NCBI GenBank assembly: GCA_019095985.1 | Contig: CM032664.1 | Coordinates: 51,224,352-51,288,351, forward strand | Length of the DNA: 64,000 nt | Origin: Streblospio benedicti | Lineage: Eukaryota > Annelida > Polychaeta > Spionida > Spionidae | Reading direction: 5' to 3' | Shown here: positions 1-10,744 of the stretch, in pieces | Numbering within the stretch: position 1 is the stretch's first letter | Layout: the number at the start of each line of letters is the position of its first letter | Notes under the pieces: model-generated | What the model saw: the letters and a program-made list of their open reading frames with translations, nothing else | Database searches by the model: none | Told to the model about the DNA's origin: nothing | Translations under genes and position numbers: made by a program

Positions 1-950
1 GTGTCAATCCCCAGGTAAAAAGTCCACGACTATGTAAATACGGATATATTCTTGAGACACATCGGTGGGGACCACGTCCTGGATGCCGACATGGAGGGGG
101 TGCAATCTATTCGTTTTAAAGATGCCTTCCCTGCTTGCAACAGTTCACTGCAGCCAAGGAATGCCAACATCATATTAGGACCGCACAGATCCGTCCAAAT
201 ACGCTTCTCCAACAAAATTTGCCAGAAAGAAAAAAAAAAAATAATGGTTCAGTGTTCTGTTAGCTTCTCTAAGGATTGTCGTACCTTGTAAGATACAAAA
301 ATTCCTGCAACTGTCAAAATGAAGTTTTATAAAAATCCTCACGAATCTTAGTTGAGAACGTTTCATAACTGGTATGATTTTTCATAATAAAGATGGCTGA
401 TAGTGTATCGTAGATTTGTTACATAAAGTGCACGTGGGGGAAGAATGATACCAGGGGTCCAGTTTTCCGTGCTAAAATTCGTTTGATGGTTTCCTAGTAC
501 AATCAGTTGTAACACAATCAGTTGTAATGACGATGTTTGCTCATCCCGCTCTCCGCGCACACCCCGGCCAAGGCTGCAGCATCAGTCACGCCACAGTCTG
601 TTCGTAATGGTCCCGCTTTTTCTATTTACTTCAAGTGCAGATAGATTGTGCTGGCAATTCTCATCAACCATTAAGTGGAGTTTCCAAACCTGGTTAAAAT
701 GTGAAATGTCTGCATCCGGTGTAAAACTATACAAAAATGCTACAATTTAAATCCTGGATTGAACATTTCTGCCTGCCATTTCAGTGTGGAGTGTGAGATC
801 TTGTGGACTTAGCTTGCTCTTTACTTAATCCGACTTATGACTGTCCTCTGGGTGTGAAGGTGCTTTTGTAAAACCCACAACACCTGCACGACAAGGGAAC
901 TTAAAAACTGAAAACCGTACTTGAAAATATACAATCAATCAGACAGAGTC
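1..950. other. No recognisable gene
   Basis: AT-rich sequence with only short open frames on both strands and no protein family, RNA gene or repeat structure that I recognise. It precedes the tandem repeat at 981. Confidence 0.5.
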
Positions 951-980
951 TATCTGTCAACTCTCAAAACAGCACACCCC

Positions 981-1190
981 AAATATCTGAGAAAAATGTC
1001 ACATAACGTACCAATATCTGAGAAAATGTGACATAATATACCAATATCTGAGAAAAAATGTAATGTGACATAATATATCAATATCTGAGAAAAATGTGAC
1101 ACTATAACAATATCTGAGAAAAATGTGACATAAATATACTTAAAATGTGAAAAGGACACCCAGAATATACCAAAAATGTGAAAAAGGTCA
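981..1190 (+). repeat. AT-rich tandem repeat, unit near ATATCTGAGAAAAATGTGAC
   Basis: The core ATATCTGAGAAAA followed by TGTGACAT recurs five times with 30-45 bp spacing between 981 and 1135, then decays into GTGAAAA variants up to about 1190. A reverse-complement version of the same core lies at 27060-27260. It adjoins the Harbinger transposase fossil and may be its non-coding flank, but that link is inference. Confidence 0.7.
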
Positions 1191-1224
1191 CCCTGTTTCG
1201 GGGCAAGTCCATACTCACTGCGGT

Positions 1225-1850
1225 GATGTGAGACCCCCCGCCCCACACCCTGAGTTCTTCATCTTGTCCAGGGACAGTCTTTAAACTCGCGTTGGTGGAA
1301 TAGAACAACTGGCAGTCAAATGGATGACCAATGCCTCTCAGGTCAGTATACACGAACTTGTTATCGGTGTCGACCAGAGCCATGGGCACAATGGAAAAGA
1401 AATCCTTATAGTTGTGATATAGACTTACTGACTTCGGAGGCTTTGGTAATAGTGTGCCTAGAGCATATGGGACTTGACGCTTTGCACGGAATTCTTCAGC
1501 TATTGCTCTCCAGCCGTCTTCGTCCTGCTGTAGACTCATCACATAATCTGCAAACTCTTCATGGATGGCATCACACACGACAGGAGAAATTGCAGCAATC
1601 GTGTACCCGGCTAACACGGAAATCAATTGCCAAAGTGGTGTACAAATCCGTGGTGGCCAGATGGTGGAGGATGACTGCAAGCTTCCGTGGTGGTGTATGG
1701 GCCAATCTGAAGTTTGTGTCTTGCTTCTCAAGGGGAGGATTTCTTCAAATATATCTGGTGATATTCGCAAGAAGTTACAGTAGCTGTGGGAATCAAGTTG
1801 GCAAAATGACCACTCTGCGATCTTCGTTCAACACATCACAATAGATGCAC
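1225..1850 (-). pseudogene. PIF/Harbinger-type DDE transposase fossil (HARBI1-like)
   Basis: Translated on the minus strand, the stretch reads like the C-terminal half of a Harbinger/HARBI1 nuclease. Recognisable pieces in order are MRISPDIFEEI, VVCDAIHEEFADYV, DGWRAIAEEF, a Tyr-His-Asn-Tyr-Lys-Asp-Phe-Phe-Ser stretch (family: HNYKGFFSIV), then MALVDTDNKFVY and DCQLFYS. The family's first catalytic block, usually LDGKH after LGA, is missing: here the frame reads ALGTLLPKPPK. One catalytic Asp is therefore gone and the copy cannot be active. The 222-residue frame is shorter than the usual 350-400. No terminal inverted repeats were identified. Its upstream side is interrupted by the Penelope-like insertion starting near 1867. 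Family assignment is firm; subfamily is not. Confidence 0.75.
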
Positions 1851-1854
1851 CCAC

Positions 1855-1866
1855 CACCTTTTTCTT
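1855..1866. repeat. Left 12-bp target-site duplication of the Penelope-like insertion
   Basis: CACCTTTTTCTT occurs here and again, identical and in the same orientation, at 2794-2805, exactly abutting the right inverted arm. The most economical reading is a target-site duplication made by insertion of the 1867-2793 element. Confidence 0.65.
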
Positions 1867-2793
1867 CACAGAATGTAAGCTTGTATTGGGTTCCATTATA
1901 TAAACATACTGAAATTATATAGATACCTATAGGAACCAGTCATTTTTGTCTTTGGCAAGACTTTCACTCTTATCGCAAGAGCTTTGTCGGGCCTAATGAA
2001 ATGATCCTCTCACTGAGTCACATGACCATCACGGATTTGGCTATCATGTGACAGCAGAGCTGTGTACACGGGGGGGGGGTAGGTCATAGCCGGTGTCGCG
2101 GTTCATCCAGGGTCGGCGCTCTCGGATTTCGATGGCCTCACGGATCTTCCTGCGCAGCTCCATTTCCTCGTGTGCTACTACTTTAAAGTCACTGGGGCTG
2201 ATCATGTGTCCTGTATCTTTGATATGGTCCCCAATTGCCGTAGGAACACGTTTCGGGTTTAAGTGTTCCTTGACTTTGGTGTTCAGGGTCCTGCCTGTCT
2301 CACCAAAATACGTCTCCTGACACTGAGGGCAGTTGACCTCATAGATGATGCCACACTTGGCACTGTCTGGAGACTTGTCCTTGGGAGAAGGTAGTATTGA
2401 CTTGATGGTGTTGACCGGCTTGTGGTATGTATTGATCCCATATTCCCGGAAAATGTTACTCAGTTTTTCGGAGAGTCCTCTCAGGTTAGGAAGGCACACT
2501 GGAATCTTCCCCGTCGCTTCTTTGGAGACGTCGTCTGTGGGCGTTTTTTTTTGGGCTTGGGTAATTTGAAGATCCATGGTTGATATCCATTATTCTGGAG
2601 CACTGCTTTCACATGGTCTTTCTCTCTGGCCTGGTTCTCAGGAGTAGTCACTAGGTTATCAGCACGGTGGAGCAAGGTGAGACTCAGTGAGAGGATCATT
2701 TCATTAGGCCCCACGAAGCTCTTGCGATAAGAGCGAAAGTCTTGCCAAAGACAAAAATGACTGTTTCCTATAGGTATCTATATAATTTCAGTA
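1867..2793 (-). mobile_element. 5'-truncated Penelope-like retroelement with terminal inverted repeats
   Basis: A 927-bp insertion bounded by 12-bp direct repeats. Arms of 113 bp at 1907-2019 and 2681-2793 are near-identical inverted copies of each other (a few mismatches). The right arm touches the target duplication, while the left arm is separated from it by about 40 bp, an asymmetry also seen in the second copy at 34.3 kb. The interior codes on the minus strand for the end of a Penelope-like ORF: the linker after the reverse transcriptase, then the GIY-YIG endonuclease. The reverse transcriptase itself is absent. The reading frame has about one break. Confidence 0.8.
2044..2577 (-). pseudogene. 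GIY-YIG endonuclease domain of a Penelope-like element
   Basis: The 177-residue frame contains KCGIIYEVNCPQC, a GIY-type start with a CxxC pair, then ETYFGETGRTL (the YIG position followed by the conserved Arg), KEHL, DHIKDTGH and ELRRKIREAIEIRERRP, whose Glu lies in the usual second half of the nuclease. This order (GIY, CxxC, YxG-ETGR, xHxxxTGH, REAIEI, NRDxGYDLP) is the signature of the C-terminal endonuclease of Penelope-like elements, which nicks the target to prime reverse transcription. Bacterial GIY-YIG repair enzymes lack the CxxC and REAIEI parts. The domain looks nearly complete, but the element is truncated upstream and so a dead copy. Confidence 0.85.
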
Positions 2794-3024
2794 CACCTTT
2801 TTCTTATGTAGCGCTTTCGTCTGCGCCACAAAAGATTCAATCGTATCACCAATTTGTGAAGTGGGCCGATTAAGGTGAATTCTTCACTGATTGCCTTGAC
2901 TCACCCCATAATCACACCATCTCGGCCCATCTCGCGTCTAATTAGGCAACATCAGGTGCTTATACATGCTATAGCAAAATTATACTCAGGGCGGTTAGGC
3001 CCGCTTAGTGTTTTTTATCAGGGA

Positions 3025-3760
3025 GGTATGGCACCAGTAGATGGAAAGCTTTAGAACAGTTGAATCTCTATTGCATTCAGTCTATTCTTGGCTGTAATTG
3101 GCTGACTTAAGAGGGAAGAGTCTGGAGGAGAGACTGCCCGAGCGGGACACAGTACGTCTAACACCCAACTAGTGTTGGGGCGAATGATTCACGGAAGAAG
3201 TATGGCCGATGTCTATATTTCAGACGCAATGATGCTGAGTGCAGTTTACTTCAGCCCGTTTGGCAAAAGTCTGAACGAGTGCAGCCTAGCCCGAGTACGG
3301 AAGAGCACGGGCAAGTGGTCGATTTTTGTGGGAATTCACAATCTGCCACAATCGGCTCTATGTTAATAAGCGGTAAAACGGGGGTATTAGACGTCAGAAA
3401 AAAACCCATCACGTTAGTCGGTGTAATGTACAGTTTAAGATGAACCTCACACTGCCGGTGATAAGTAAAACTAGATTTAGATTAAGTTTGATATTTCAAA
3501 AAGATAAACTTACACCTAATTATGTAAAATAACTAACATTTTATTTCACCATACTTCTAACAATTTCTATACACTGTAGCCGTTCAATACTCGTATGGTA
3601 TTATTGGTATGGGTTTTATGCTCACATTTTATACACATTTTATTTGATTTTGTCACTATTAAAAGTTCTTAAGTTATGTTTCATGTGACAAAATGCAATA
3701 ATCGCACGTCAAGAGTGTAGTGATTTACATCACTTTTAGTGTCACAGTTTTATTACATAT
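3025..3760 (+). repeat. Dispersed repeat R1 (paralogous to 13360-14095)
   Basis: About 700 bp align along their length with 13360-14095 in the same orientation. Shared landmarks include GTTGAATCTC, GGAATTCACAATC, TAACATTTTATT, ACTATTAAAAGTTC and a conserved end GTGATTTACATCACTTTT followed by AGTGTCACAGTTTT. Divergence is considerable, with indels. No protein coding is recognised, so this is either a non-autonomous element or part of a segmental duplication. Confidence 0.75.
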
Positions 3761-4440
3761 ACTTCAGTACTGGGGCTCTATTGGGGACTACCTTCAAGTG
3801 GTCTTAACAGACAAGTGGTCAAAATATGAAGGTCCATTGTGATGGTCTTCTTATTGTCCGACAATGACAATTTCTCATGTATGTCACTATTAGGCCACTC
3901 ATGGGTCCGGCTTCATGTGGTCTTAATTGAGATGCGGTTTCTTTATGAAGTGTCATGTTGCCTCTATGAGTTAGAGTTGAGACTGTAAGAAAGAGTCTTA
4001 TTACAGGGGCTTCAATATAAAGGTGCTTAATTGGAGTGGTTCTACCACGTTATACCATATCATATGTTGGTATATGTGGAACAAAGTTTGCGTATGTGTT
4101 ATGTTATCCAATACGGATCATACATGGGCTATACCAGAATCTGTAATAGATATGAAATTATTCAAAGTCACAAATGTTTCAATTTATTATAATGTAATAT
4201 CATTGTAATATAATGCATATCTAATCATTGCACGTTATCTCAAAAATCCATCTGTTGAATTGACGGTTGGAAAGTTATGCAGGATGCCACATCAATATCT
4301 ACTAGCTGAAAAATATTTTTTGCAGACACGTTTTAGTGCAACATTTCATTGCGTCAATGCAATGAGTGCACTTTAATGGCATCTCAAGATGGTGCCTCGC
4401 AATATAGGACCAGCGTGCTGTCCCGCACCAGCAGACCTCG
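3760..4440. other. Upstream region of the C1q gene
   Basis: AT-rich DNA with no ORF or repeat I recognise. Close to the gene, at about 4384, CAAGATGGTGCC resembles a YY1-type motif, and AATATAGG near 4400 is a weak TATA-like candidate about 50 bp ahead of the start codon. Neither is proven to be functional. Confidence 0.3.
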
Positions 4441-4442
4441 CG

Positions 4443-4456
4443 GGCCGCCACCATGC
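4443..4456 (+). promoter_or_regulatory. Kozak context of the C1q start codon
   Basis: GGCCGCCACCATGC matches the optimal metazoan initiation context (purine at -3, GCC repeats). This, together with the signal peptide that follows at once, decides the start. The +4 base is C rather than G. Confidence 0.7.
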
Positions 4457-7400
4457 TTCTGACCGCCGCCATACTCAGTGGTAAGCAAGTCACTTCAATG
4501 TGTCTATTTTAACATTATTCTAAATAAGTTCATCCCCCACATACTGCATATAGGGTATCTTCAGTTTTAAATTGTTTTATTTGCAAACTGAATCATGCAA
4601 TCTTACGACGAGCACGACACGATGATGAATGTTAGAAAACAACAAAGTTCAATTTAATTATCTTCTTGTTATCAGTTTTAGCTGCTTGCGGAGAAAGTCA
4701 ATTTGAAAACGGCCAAATCAGTATTCCGATATGCACCTACTGTGGTAAGCTAATTTTTCACAATATGATCAGAGTACTTGTAAAGTTGTAACATAAAATA
4801 TTACTTGTATGATCATGTTTCACATGTATTACCATTGAATGTGGTAATACGAACAACAAGTCATGTACATGCAAAAGTAAGACTTTTGGAATATTGACTG
4901 ATGCGTAGCAATGGGAACCATATTCAAAGAAAGCATACATAAATCTGCTTCTATAGCTATCACAAGTTGTAAAATACATGGCATTAAACATTACAAAATT
5001 GAAAATATGAATTGTTTCTTTCACAGCATGCCAACCCTTAACTGGTGAACTATCCATGTGTGCTCCATATATGTGTAAGTAGATTTCAACAACATATATT
5101 CATTCTACCAATATAAACCCAGTCTTCGAGTAAAAATGTTGAACTTAGCATATCATGAGCGTGTCATTCACTTTTAAGTTGCAAATATCAATATCCAGTG
5201 TTGGAATCTGAGTACTGTCAAGTAAATAGATCAATTTTTGCGCCATGTACATTTTCCATAATGATGAAATCTAAACTAGCGTCAACAATAAGTGAAGTAT
5301 GGTTATCATAAACCAGTTGATACAGTTCAATGTAGGAAACTACAGAAAATACAACCTCTTCATTCATACACGTGTGCTAAAGCTTCATTCCTCCCTCAGT
5401 GACGGACTTGCAGCTGAAGGGAGAGAAAGGCCAAAAAGGTCAAAAGGGGAACGCTGGTCTCAGAGGCTTGAAGGGCTACAAAGGTATGGAATAACCCGGG
5501 TCTAGGTTTACAGGTGAGCTGGTTGAATGTATTTGAGATTGTAGGCAACCAGGTACTTCAAACCAACAACTCAACATTGCAGTTTTCTATCTCGAACCCC
5601 TGACAAAACATTTCTTTAGTCGTATATAGCACACCATGCAATCTGTTTTGTGCGTGTGTGACTGGTTTTGGTGTGGGTAAAAAGCAGTTCTGCTGTGGTA
5701 GTTGACGGGAAGTTTTTATATAATAATTCAGTTATGTACAAGATAATTTGACAGACAAGAAGTAGTCCTTGTTTGCATTGAGAATGGGAATGTATCTGCT
5801 AATACAACATGTGTCTCCTCATGTCATGACCCAGTATGAATGCTAACGGCTGCACAAAAGTAGAAATCCAGGTCACCTTAAATAGCTATTTTCGAGCTAT
5901 TGGAGACATCCAAACAAGACCAGGCTAAGTTTAAGTATTAGGTTGTTGGTGCTCAACCAGTATGCATCCATCTAGTCCTATCTGTATAGTCCAATACAAC
6001 CGTAGAATAATGACATTGATAAAAGTTTGGATAAATTACTTCTGCTACAATAGGAATGTGCGAGGTATAGAACACACATTTTGAACAGGTAAAACTTGTG
6101 TTTGTCAAAGTCATTTCCCGGAAACATGTCACATAACTGTCTCAGGTGATAGAAATTAGACCATAGATTGGCCAGTGAATAATTGTATGAACGGAATAAA
6201 GAACAGGATTTGGCATAATAAAAATAACACCAAAAATGTGATTCAATGTGCAGACATAAACAATGTGTAAACCCTATATACATTAGCCTTGGTCATTTGG
6301 TTAGATTTATATGAAGTAATTGAATCTTATAAGCTTCATGTTCAAATTTGGCCAGAAATGACAAACACCAAACCTTGGTATTTCTGGAAGAGCATTTTAA
6401 AAGCATTTTACTGCCTTTCTATCAACAGAAGGGAAATCTTTGCTGATAGGTAAGCTTGTATATTGCTGCATATTTCTGTCGGTGTTCCATTGAGAATGTT
6501 GATTTTCCAGGAAATAGCCATGACAACCTATTCTAAAGGACATGAAAGTGGAATGTAGTAAGAGGTCATCGCGATTTTTACTAAGCTGGTTATAGTAAGT
6601 AAAAGTGTTCCCTTCTCTACGCATTCACGAATGTATATTGTTCTCAATGCACAACATCCAAACTGATTGAAGAACCTAATGTTTTCTATCTGAGAAGAAA
6701 TGCAACGAGTATGACTCCTGTTCATAAAATATAGTCGCCAAAAACGGATTTTTACCCACACGAAAACCAGTCGCACGCCAAAACTTGAAACAGTTTGCAT
6801 GGGGTGAGTAATTATGTTTTGCTTTGGGCAAATATGTCTATTTTAATAGTAGGATCAATGTGACTGTGTTAGATTACTTTGAGGATTGATGCATTACTTA
6901 TTCAATTTTGATCCTAACAATGGGCGTTTAGCATATTGAGGTTCCTTCAAGGAAGCTTACGGAAAACATTCAGGTCATAATTAAAATTCAAACAAACTTT
7001 GATAATAACATAGGAAGGAAGAAACCTGAAAGTCAAAAGTCTCATTACTGTTTCAGGCGAGGAGACCGATGTGATCGGTCCACCGGGACCACCCGGGCAG
7101 AAGGGGCAGAAGGGCCAGCGCGGGAGTCGGGGCCAGAGAGGTGCGCGTGGCCGAAGGGGGTACAAGGGCTACCAGGGAAATACTGGCGTCACAGGACCAC
7201 CAGGAGGCTGTGAAGACTGTAAGAGCTAATCTTCTTTCACATCGTACATTGTCAATGGCATGCTGATAGTTTTTAAACGTGTACATGATATTAAACATTA
7301 AAAGCTAATCGAACTTTTAAACCGTATAGTTATATTTCTCAAAATCTTCATTGTAGGCACCCACCCAAAGCACTCTTTCTCCGTAACCTCAAAGTGGAAT

Positions 7401-9267
7401 TTCAACTTTGATCTAACCACCATACATTTTGATGAAGAACTATTTGCATATCCCCCTCCGTGGGTATACTTTACAAGTACGACTACAAGCTTACTTTAAG
7501 TTTGTTTGATAATAAGTAATAAATATGTTTTGAAATTTCTTGTAAACATGCTTAGGATATGTTAGACAGTAAAATATAACCAATTTACATTAACATATAT
7601 TTGACCCGGCCTCCAAAATGGTCTAACTGCCGTTAAATGAAAATACAGTAAATCATAACCAACTAAACAATGCATTTGATGGCTTACAAGCCCTTCTACC
7701 CTCATTGTCATCATGACATCACAGGCTGACGGTGAAACTAGAGAGCTTTAAAATGACACCACACTTTTCTCTCCATCACCATCGTAGCCCGGACCCCGCC
7801 ACGGCAAAGTTGGGCCGAGGGTGAGGTCACGTGCCACCGCGAACCAGACGCGAATGTGAACACTTTCTTTTTCGGCCACTTGTAAACGAATCTAGTAGTA
7901 ACAGCGAACGGTATGTGCTCTTCAAGCTGGTTATATTGGTGTCAGTCCCATCACCCTATACCAATGAATAAGACATTCATGATTCCCGAGCATGCTTACA
8001 ATTTACCCTAGCAGCTGGACCATTTTCAGGTGGACGATAAATAATAACTGGTCACGAGTTATATGGGGTATCTTTTACGATCTTACAGTTTGGAGTAAAC
8101 GATAGAATATTTTTTTAGAATTTACAGTGAATGTCTGATACTTTTGCAAAAAGAAAAACTAGGTTCCAAGTGTATGAAAAACATATCGCCATTGGTGCAA
8201 CATTGGTTCATGACCAATAAAATCGTTCACGGTAGCCAAAAATTTGAACGATATTTATCAAGCACATTAAGCTCAAATTTCCCAGCTTGAACAATCTTCT
8301 TCATAAGAACACACACTTATATATTGCCTAAAACTGCCATTCTTGGTGTCCTCAAACATGTTATTTTTGCAGTGACTGGCGAGTTCTTTGTACAGCTGAA
8401 TGGTGTCTACTCGTGCACACTCACGCTCACCTGCTCTGTCCTCGAATTCCCCCCCAGCGGCGGGCCACTTGTGGAAGTAGTGCGCACATTTTGGTGGCGC
8501 TTTGGACCAGAACAAACCATGCTTGTGGTTTTCCTCGGTGGCACCAAACAACAGACCACAACTGTACTTGTTGATGCCTTCGCTGGTGACACAGTAAGTT
8601 GCTAAGTTTGAGTGTTGTCATCATGATGGTCGTAGTCATGGTGAGTGGTGGTTGTTCCCCACCCACCCAATGTGAAAACCTGGATTTATCATTGAGCCCC
8701 TCCCCATGGAAATTGTGTTCATTTGCCAACAAATGTGTTAGTAATAGATACGTTTAAACCAGAAATTACAAAATCACATGTTTCATGTTGACTTATGCTA
8801 ATCAGCTTTATTTTAATGATGTTAATTTGCATATTGGTATGATATTCCAACATGCCGATCAAAATGAGGTATCACATGTTATTATAGGTTGAAGGTTGAG
8901 CGGGCTATGCAAAAATATGGTTTATCAATATTTCTTATGAATTTACAAAAGTTGCCATAGCAACGGATTTATATCTCCGGTCCCCATGGAATCAATTAGT
9001 TTTCATAAATTAGAGTGTATGCCGGTCATTTTGATATATGTTTGATATATGCTGCAAAATGTGGTGCCGCCGAGAGGGTCTGTCTTTCAGATTTCCCCTC
9101 TCTGATCTGCAGCAATACTACTTTACACAACATGACTAGCTGTGTGTCACCTGTTTCAGGTGTACGTGAAGTCGACAGGAACCGGCGTAGACACGCAGAA
9201 GACGGCGGGCACCAACCGCTTCTCCTGCTACTTCATCCACAGTAATTATGGGCCACCACTTGATTGA
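4453..9267 (+). CDS. Secreted collagen-stalk C1q-domain protein, 8 coding exons, 279 aa
   Basis: Exons: 4453-4480, 4676-4744, 5027-5074, 5400-5483, 7057-7218, 7357-7476, 8373-8593, 9160-9267; all introns are GT-AG and phases match (phase 1 to the last junction, which is phase 0). The ATG sits in an ideal GCCGCCACCATG context. Residues 1-17 form a signal peptide (MLLTAAILSVLAACGES). Cys29, 32, 34 and 44 form a cluster likely to crosslink subunits. Seven Gly-X-Y triplets (56-76), a short break and 14 more (84-125) form the collagen stalk. From about 138 the C1q jelly-roll follows: FSVTSKW, IHFDEEL, YFTMTGEFFVQLNGVYS, GDTVYVKS, and the terminal NRFSCYFIH. Members trimerise and act as secreted pattern-recognition or matrix proteins; the ligand here is unknown. 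The short stalk is more like C1q/TNF-related proteins than complement C1q. The reading of domains is firm; the role in immunity is inference. Confidence 0.9.
7788..7820 (+). other. Optional 33-nt microexon candidate in the C1q gene
   Basis: A GC-rich segment with a TCGTAG acceptor before it and a good GTGAGG donor after it, phase 1 at both ends. It could be spliced between exons 6 and 7 without changing frame, adding 11 residues (TRTPPRQSWAE) in the loop ahead of TGEFFVQL. Skipping it gives a C1q domain whose YFTMTGEF block aligns residue for residue with the family's YDPSTGRF, so I leave it out of the main model. Confidence 0.3.
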
Positions 9268-9317
9268 AGTGTGATATGCAGACAAAAGCAATGAAGTGTA
9301 CATAGATTGTAACATAC

Positions 9318-9323
9318 AATAAA
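9318..9323 (+). promoter_or_regulatory. Polyadenylation signal of the C1q gene
   Basis: AATAAA, 51 bp after the stop codon at 9265-9267, in the only A-rich stretch directly downstream. This implies a very short 3' UTR. Confidence 0.6.
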
Positions 9324-9394
9324 AAAGAAACTGCTTGCATCAACAATACAATATTTTGTATTTTGCTTTAGGCATTCATATAATAGCTGTGTCA

Positions 9395-9750
9395 TTTATA
9401 ATTAAGAAGGAAAATGTAAAGTTTTAACAAACAAACATTATGATGTATTGGTAACGAAGTTGACATTCTATTGACAATTAGCCAAAGTTTCAAATTGAAG
9501 TGACGATCACTATGCAAGTCACACATCCAGGCCTACATTGTATGGTTGGTGAAAATCTCTTACAAGAAGTCTTTTACTTAGGCTGTAGGCCTCTGCCGTG
9601 TCTATATGCGGTTTAAGTTAATCTATAAGCTAATATATAATTAAAATCAATAATCTACGCGATATTGAAACATATGTGACTATCAAAGACCAGTTATTGT
9701 ACTTTTATAACAGTGAGATATAAGAGTGGGCGTTACTCTGGCTTTACAAG
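9395..9750 (+). repeat. Repeat block A (paralogous to 14666-15032)
   Basis: About 350 bp align in the same orientation with 14666-15032. Shared runs include TTCTATTGACAATTAG, GTGACGATCACTATGCAAGT, CACACATC, TGGTTGGTGAAA, GTGACTATCAAAGA and CAGTGAGATAT. No coding is recognised. The block starts about 70 bp after the polyadenylation signal of the C1q gene. Confidence 0.75.
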
Positions 9751-10299
9751 AATGACACCTTTTCTGGAGTCCAAATGAAAGAGAATATCATTCTTGATCT
9801 TGACAAATGCTGTCTCTGTACTATGTTTAGCGTTGAAGGTAGACTGCATTGGGCAAAGGCAGTTATTTTTTTCATATGGGACATGAACAGGTGAATTTCA
9901 TGTCATATAAACTTTTTATGCCGCATAAATAGTACTTGTTGTTTTGAATATATTTTTTATATGGTTTTCATTTCTTCAAATTAATCAGTTCTGGTTTAGT
10001 ACCCACAGCCCAATGTTTTGTAAACAAAGGGGAATTTGTGTAACATCCAGCCTTAATAACTATTTCCGACAAGCGAATTTCATCTGGCACTGGCGCAGAT
10101 ATAAAGGCTAAAGTCCTGTTATTAGTTGAACCTCCCAATGTCAATCCACTCGTTTTTCCTCTGTTTTAATTTATTTTAATTTTCTCACAAACGCGTGTTT
10201 ATGATTGTGCCATTTCATCAACATGTGAAGAAAATAGAAAAATAAAATTTTAAGTGAAATTGTCAGAGGAGGTGGTTGCTGTTCATGTCCCTTTAAAGC

Positions 10300-10640
10300 T
10301 GGTGTAGTATGCTGCTCTTTCAGAAGCTTCGAGGTAAAAGCCAGATTGGATACTGGCCGATAATTTGTACAATTGATGTACCAAGGTTAGACATTTTTAA
10401 ACTCTCTGACATACTTCAGTGCCCTAGGAGATATACTTTTGAGAGACTTATTAATAATTTGAGTCGTTTCAGGAAGCAGAGGATTAACAATCTTCTTTAG
10501 AAGCCAAGTTGGTAGCGGATCTTGTCCACGTGACTTAGTGGGTGAATTTGCAACAAGCCAATGAGCTTCTAGTGGGGGTCATGTATTGGTAGGACCAAAG
10601 GGAGATTCAATGTTTGTAATACCCATGTGCTGTATTCTTG
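10300..10640 (-). pseudogene. CR1-like LINE reverse-transcriptase fragment
   Basis: On the minus strand the sequence reads SPTKSRGQDPLPTWLLKKI, then NPLLPETTQIINKSL and, after a garbled stretch, NYRPVSNLAFTSKLLKE. That is the order and spacing of reverse-transcriptase motifs just before the finger/palm in CR1/L2-type LINEs (family: DPIPTWLLK ... NYRPVSNL). The piece ends before the catalytic YADD region, and a stop interrupts it. It is a short fossil in the opposite orientation to the LINE tail that follows at 10745. Confidence 0.75.
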
Positions 10641-10744
10641 AAGGGGGTAGCGAGATACTCTATTTACTTTGACAGTTGATACACAAATGGTGCAGCGGAA
10701 TCGAGGGTGTTCTCAAACCTTATCCTGACTATATGTCCAAGGTG

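Noticed and set aside
7081-7298. Minus-strand Pro/Gly-rich frames over the collagen exon
   Set aside because: Antisense shadow of the Gly-X-Y repeats on the + strand.
7477-7500. C1q exon 6 reading through to TAA (shortened protein)
   Set aside because: A GTACGA donor in phase 1 joins exactly with the downstream exon and restores the full C1q domain, so the stop is intronic.
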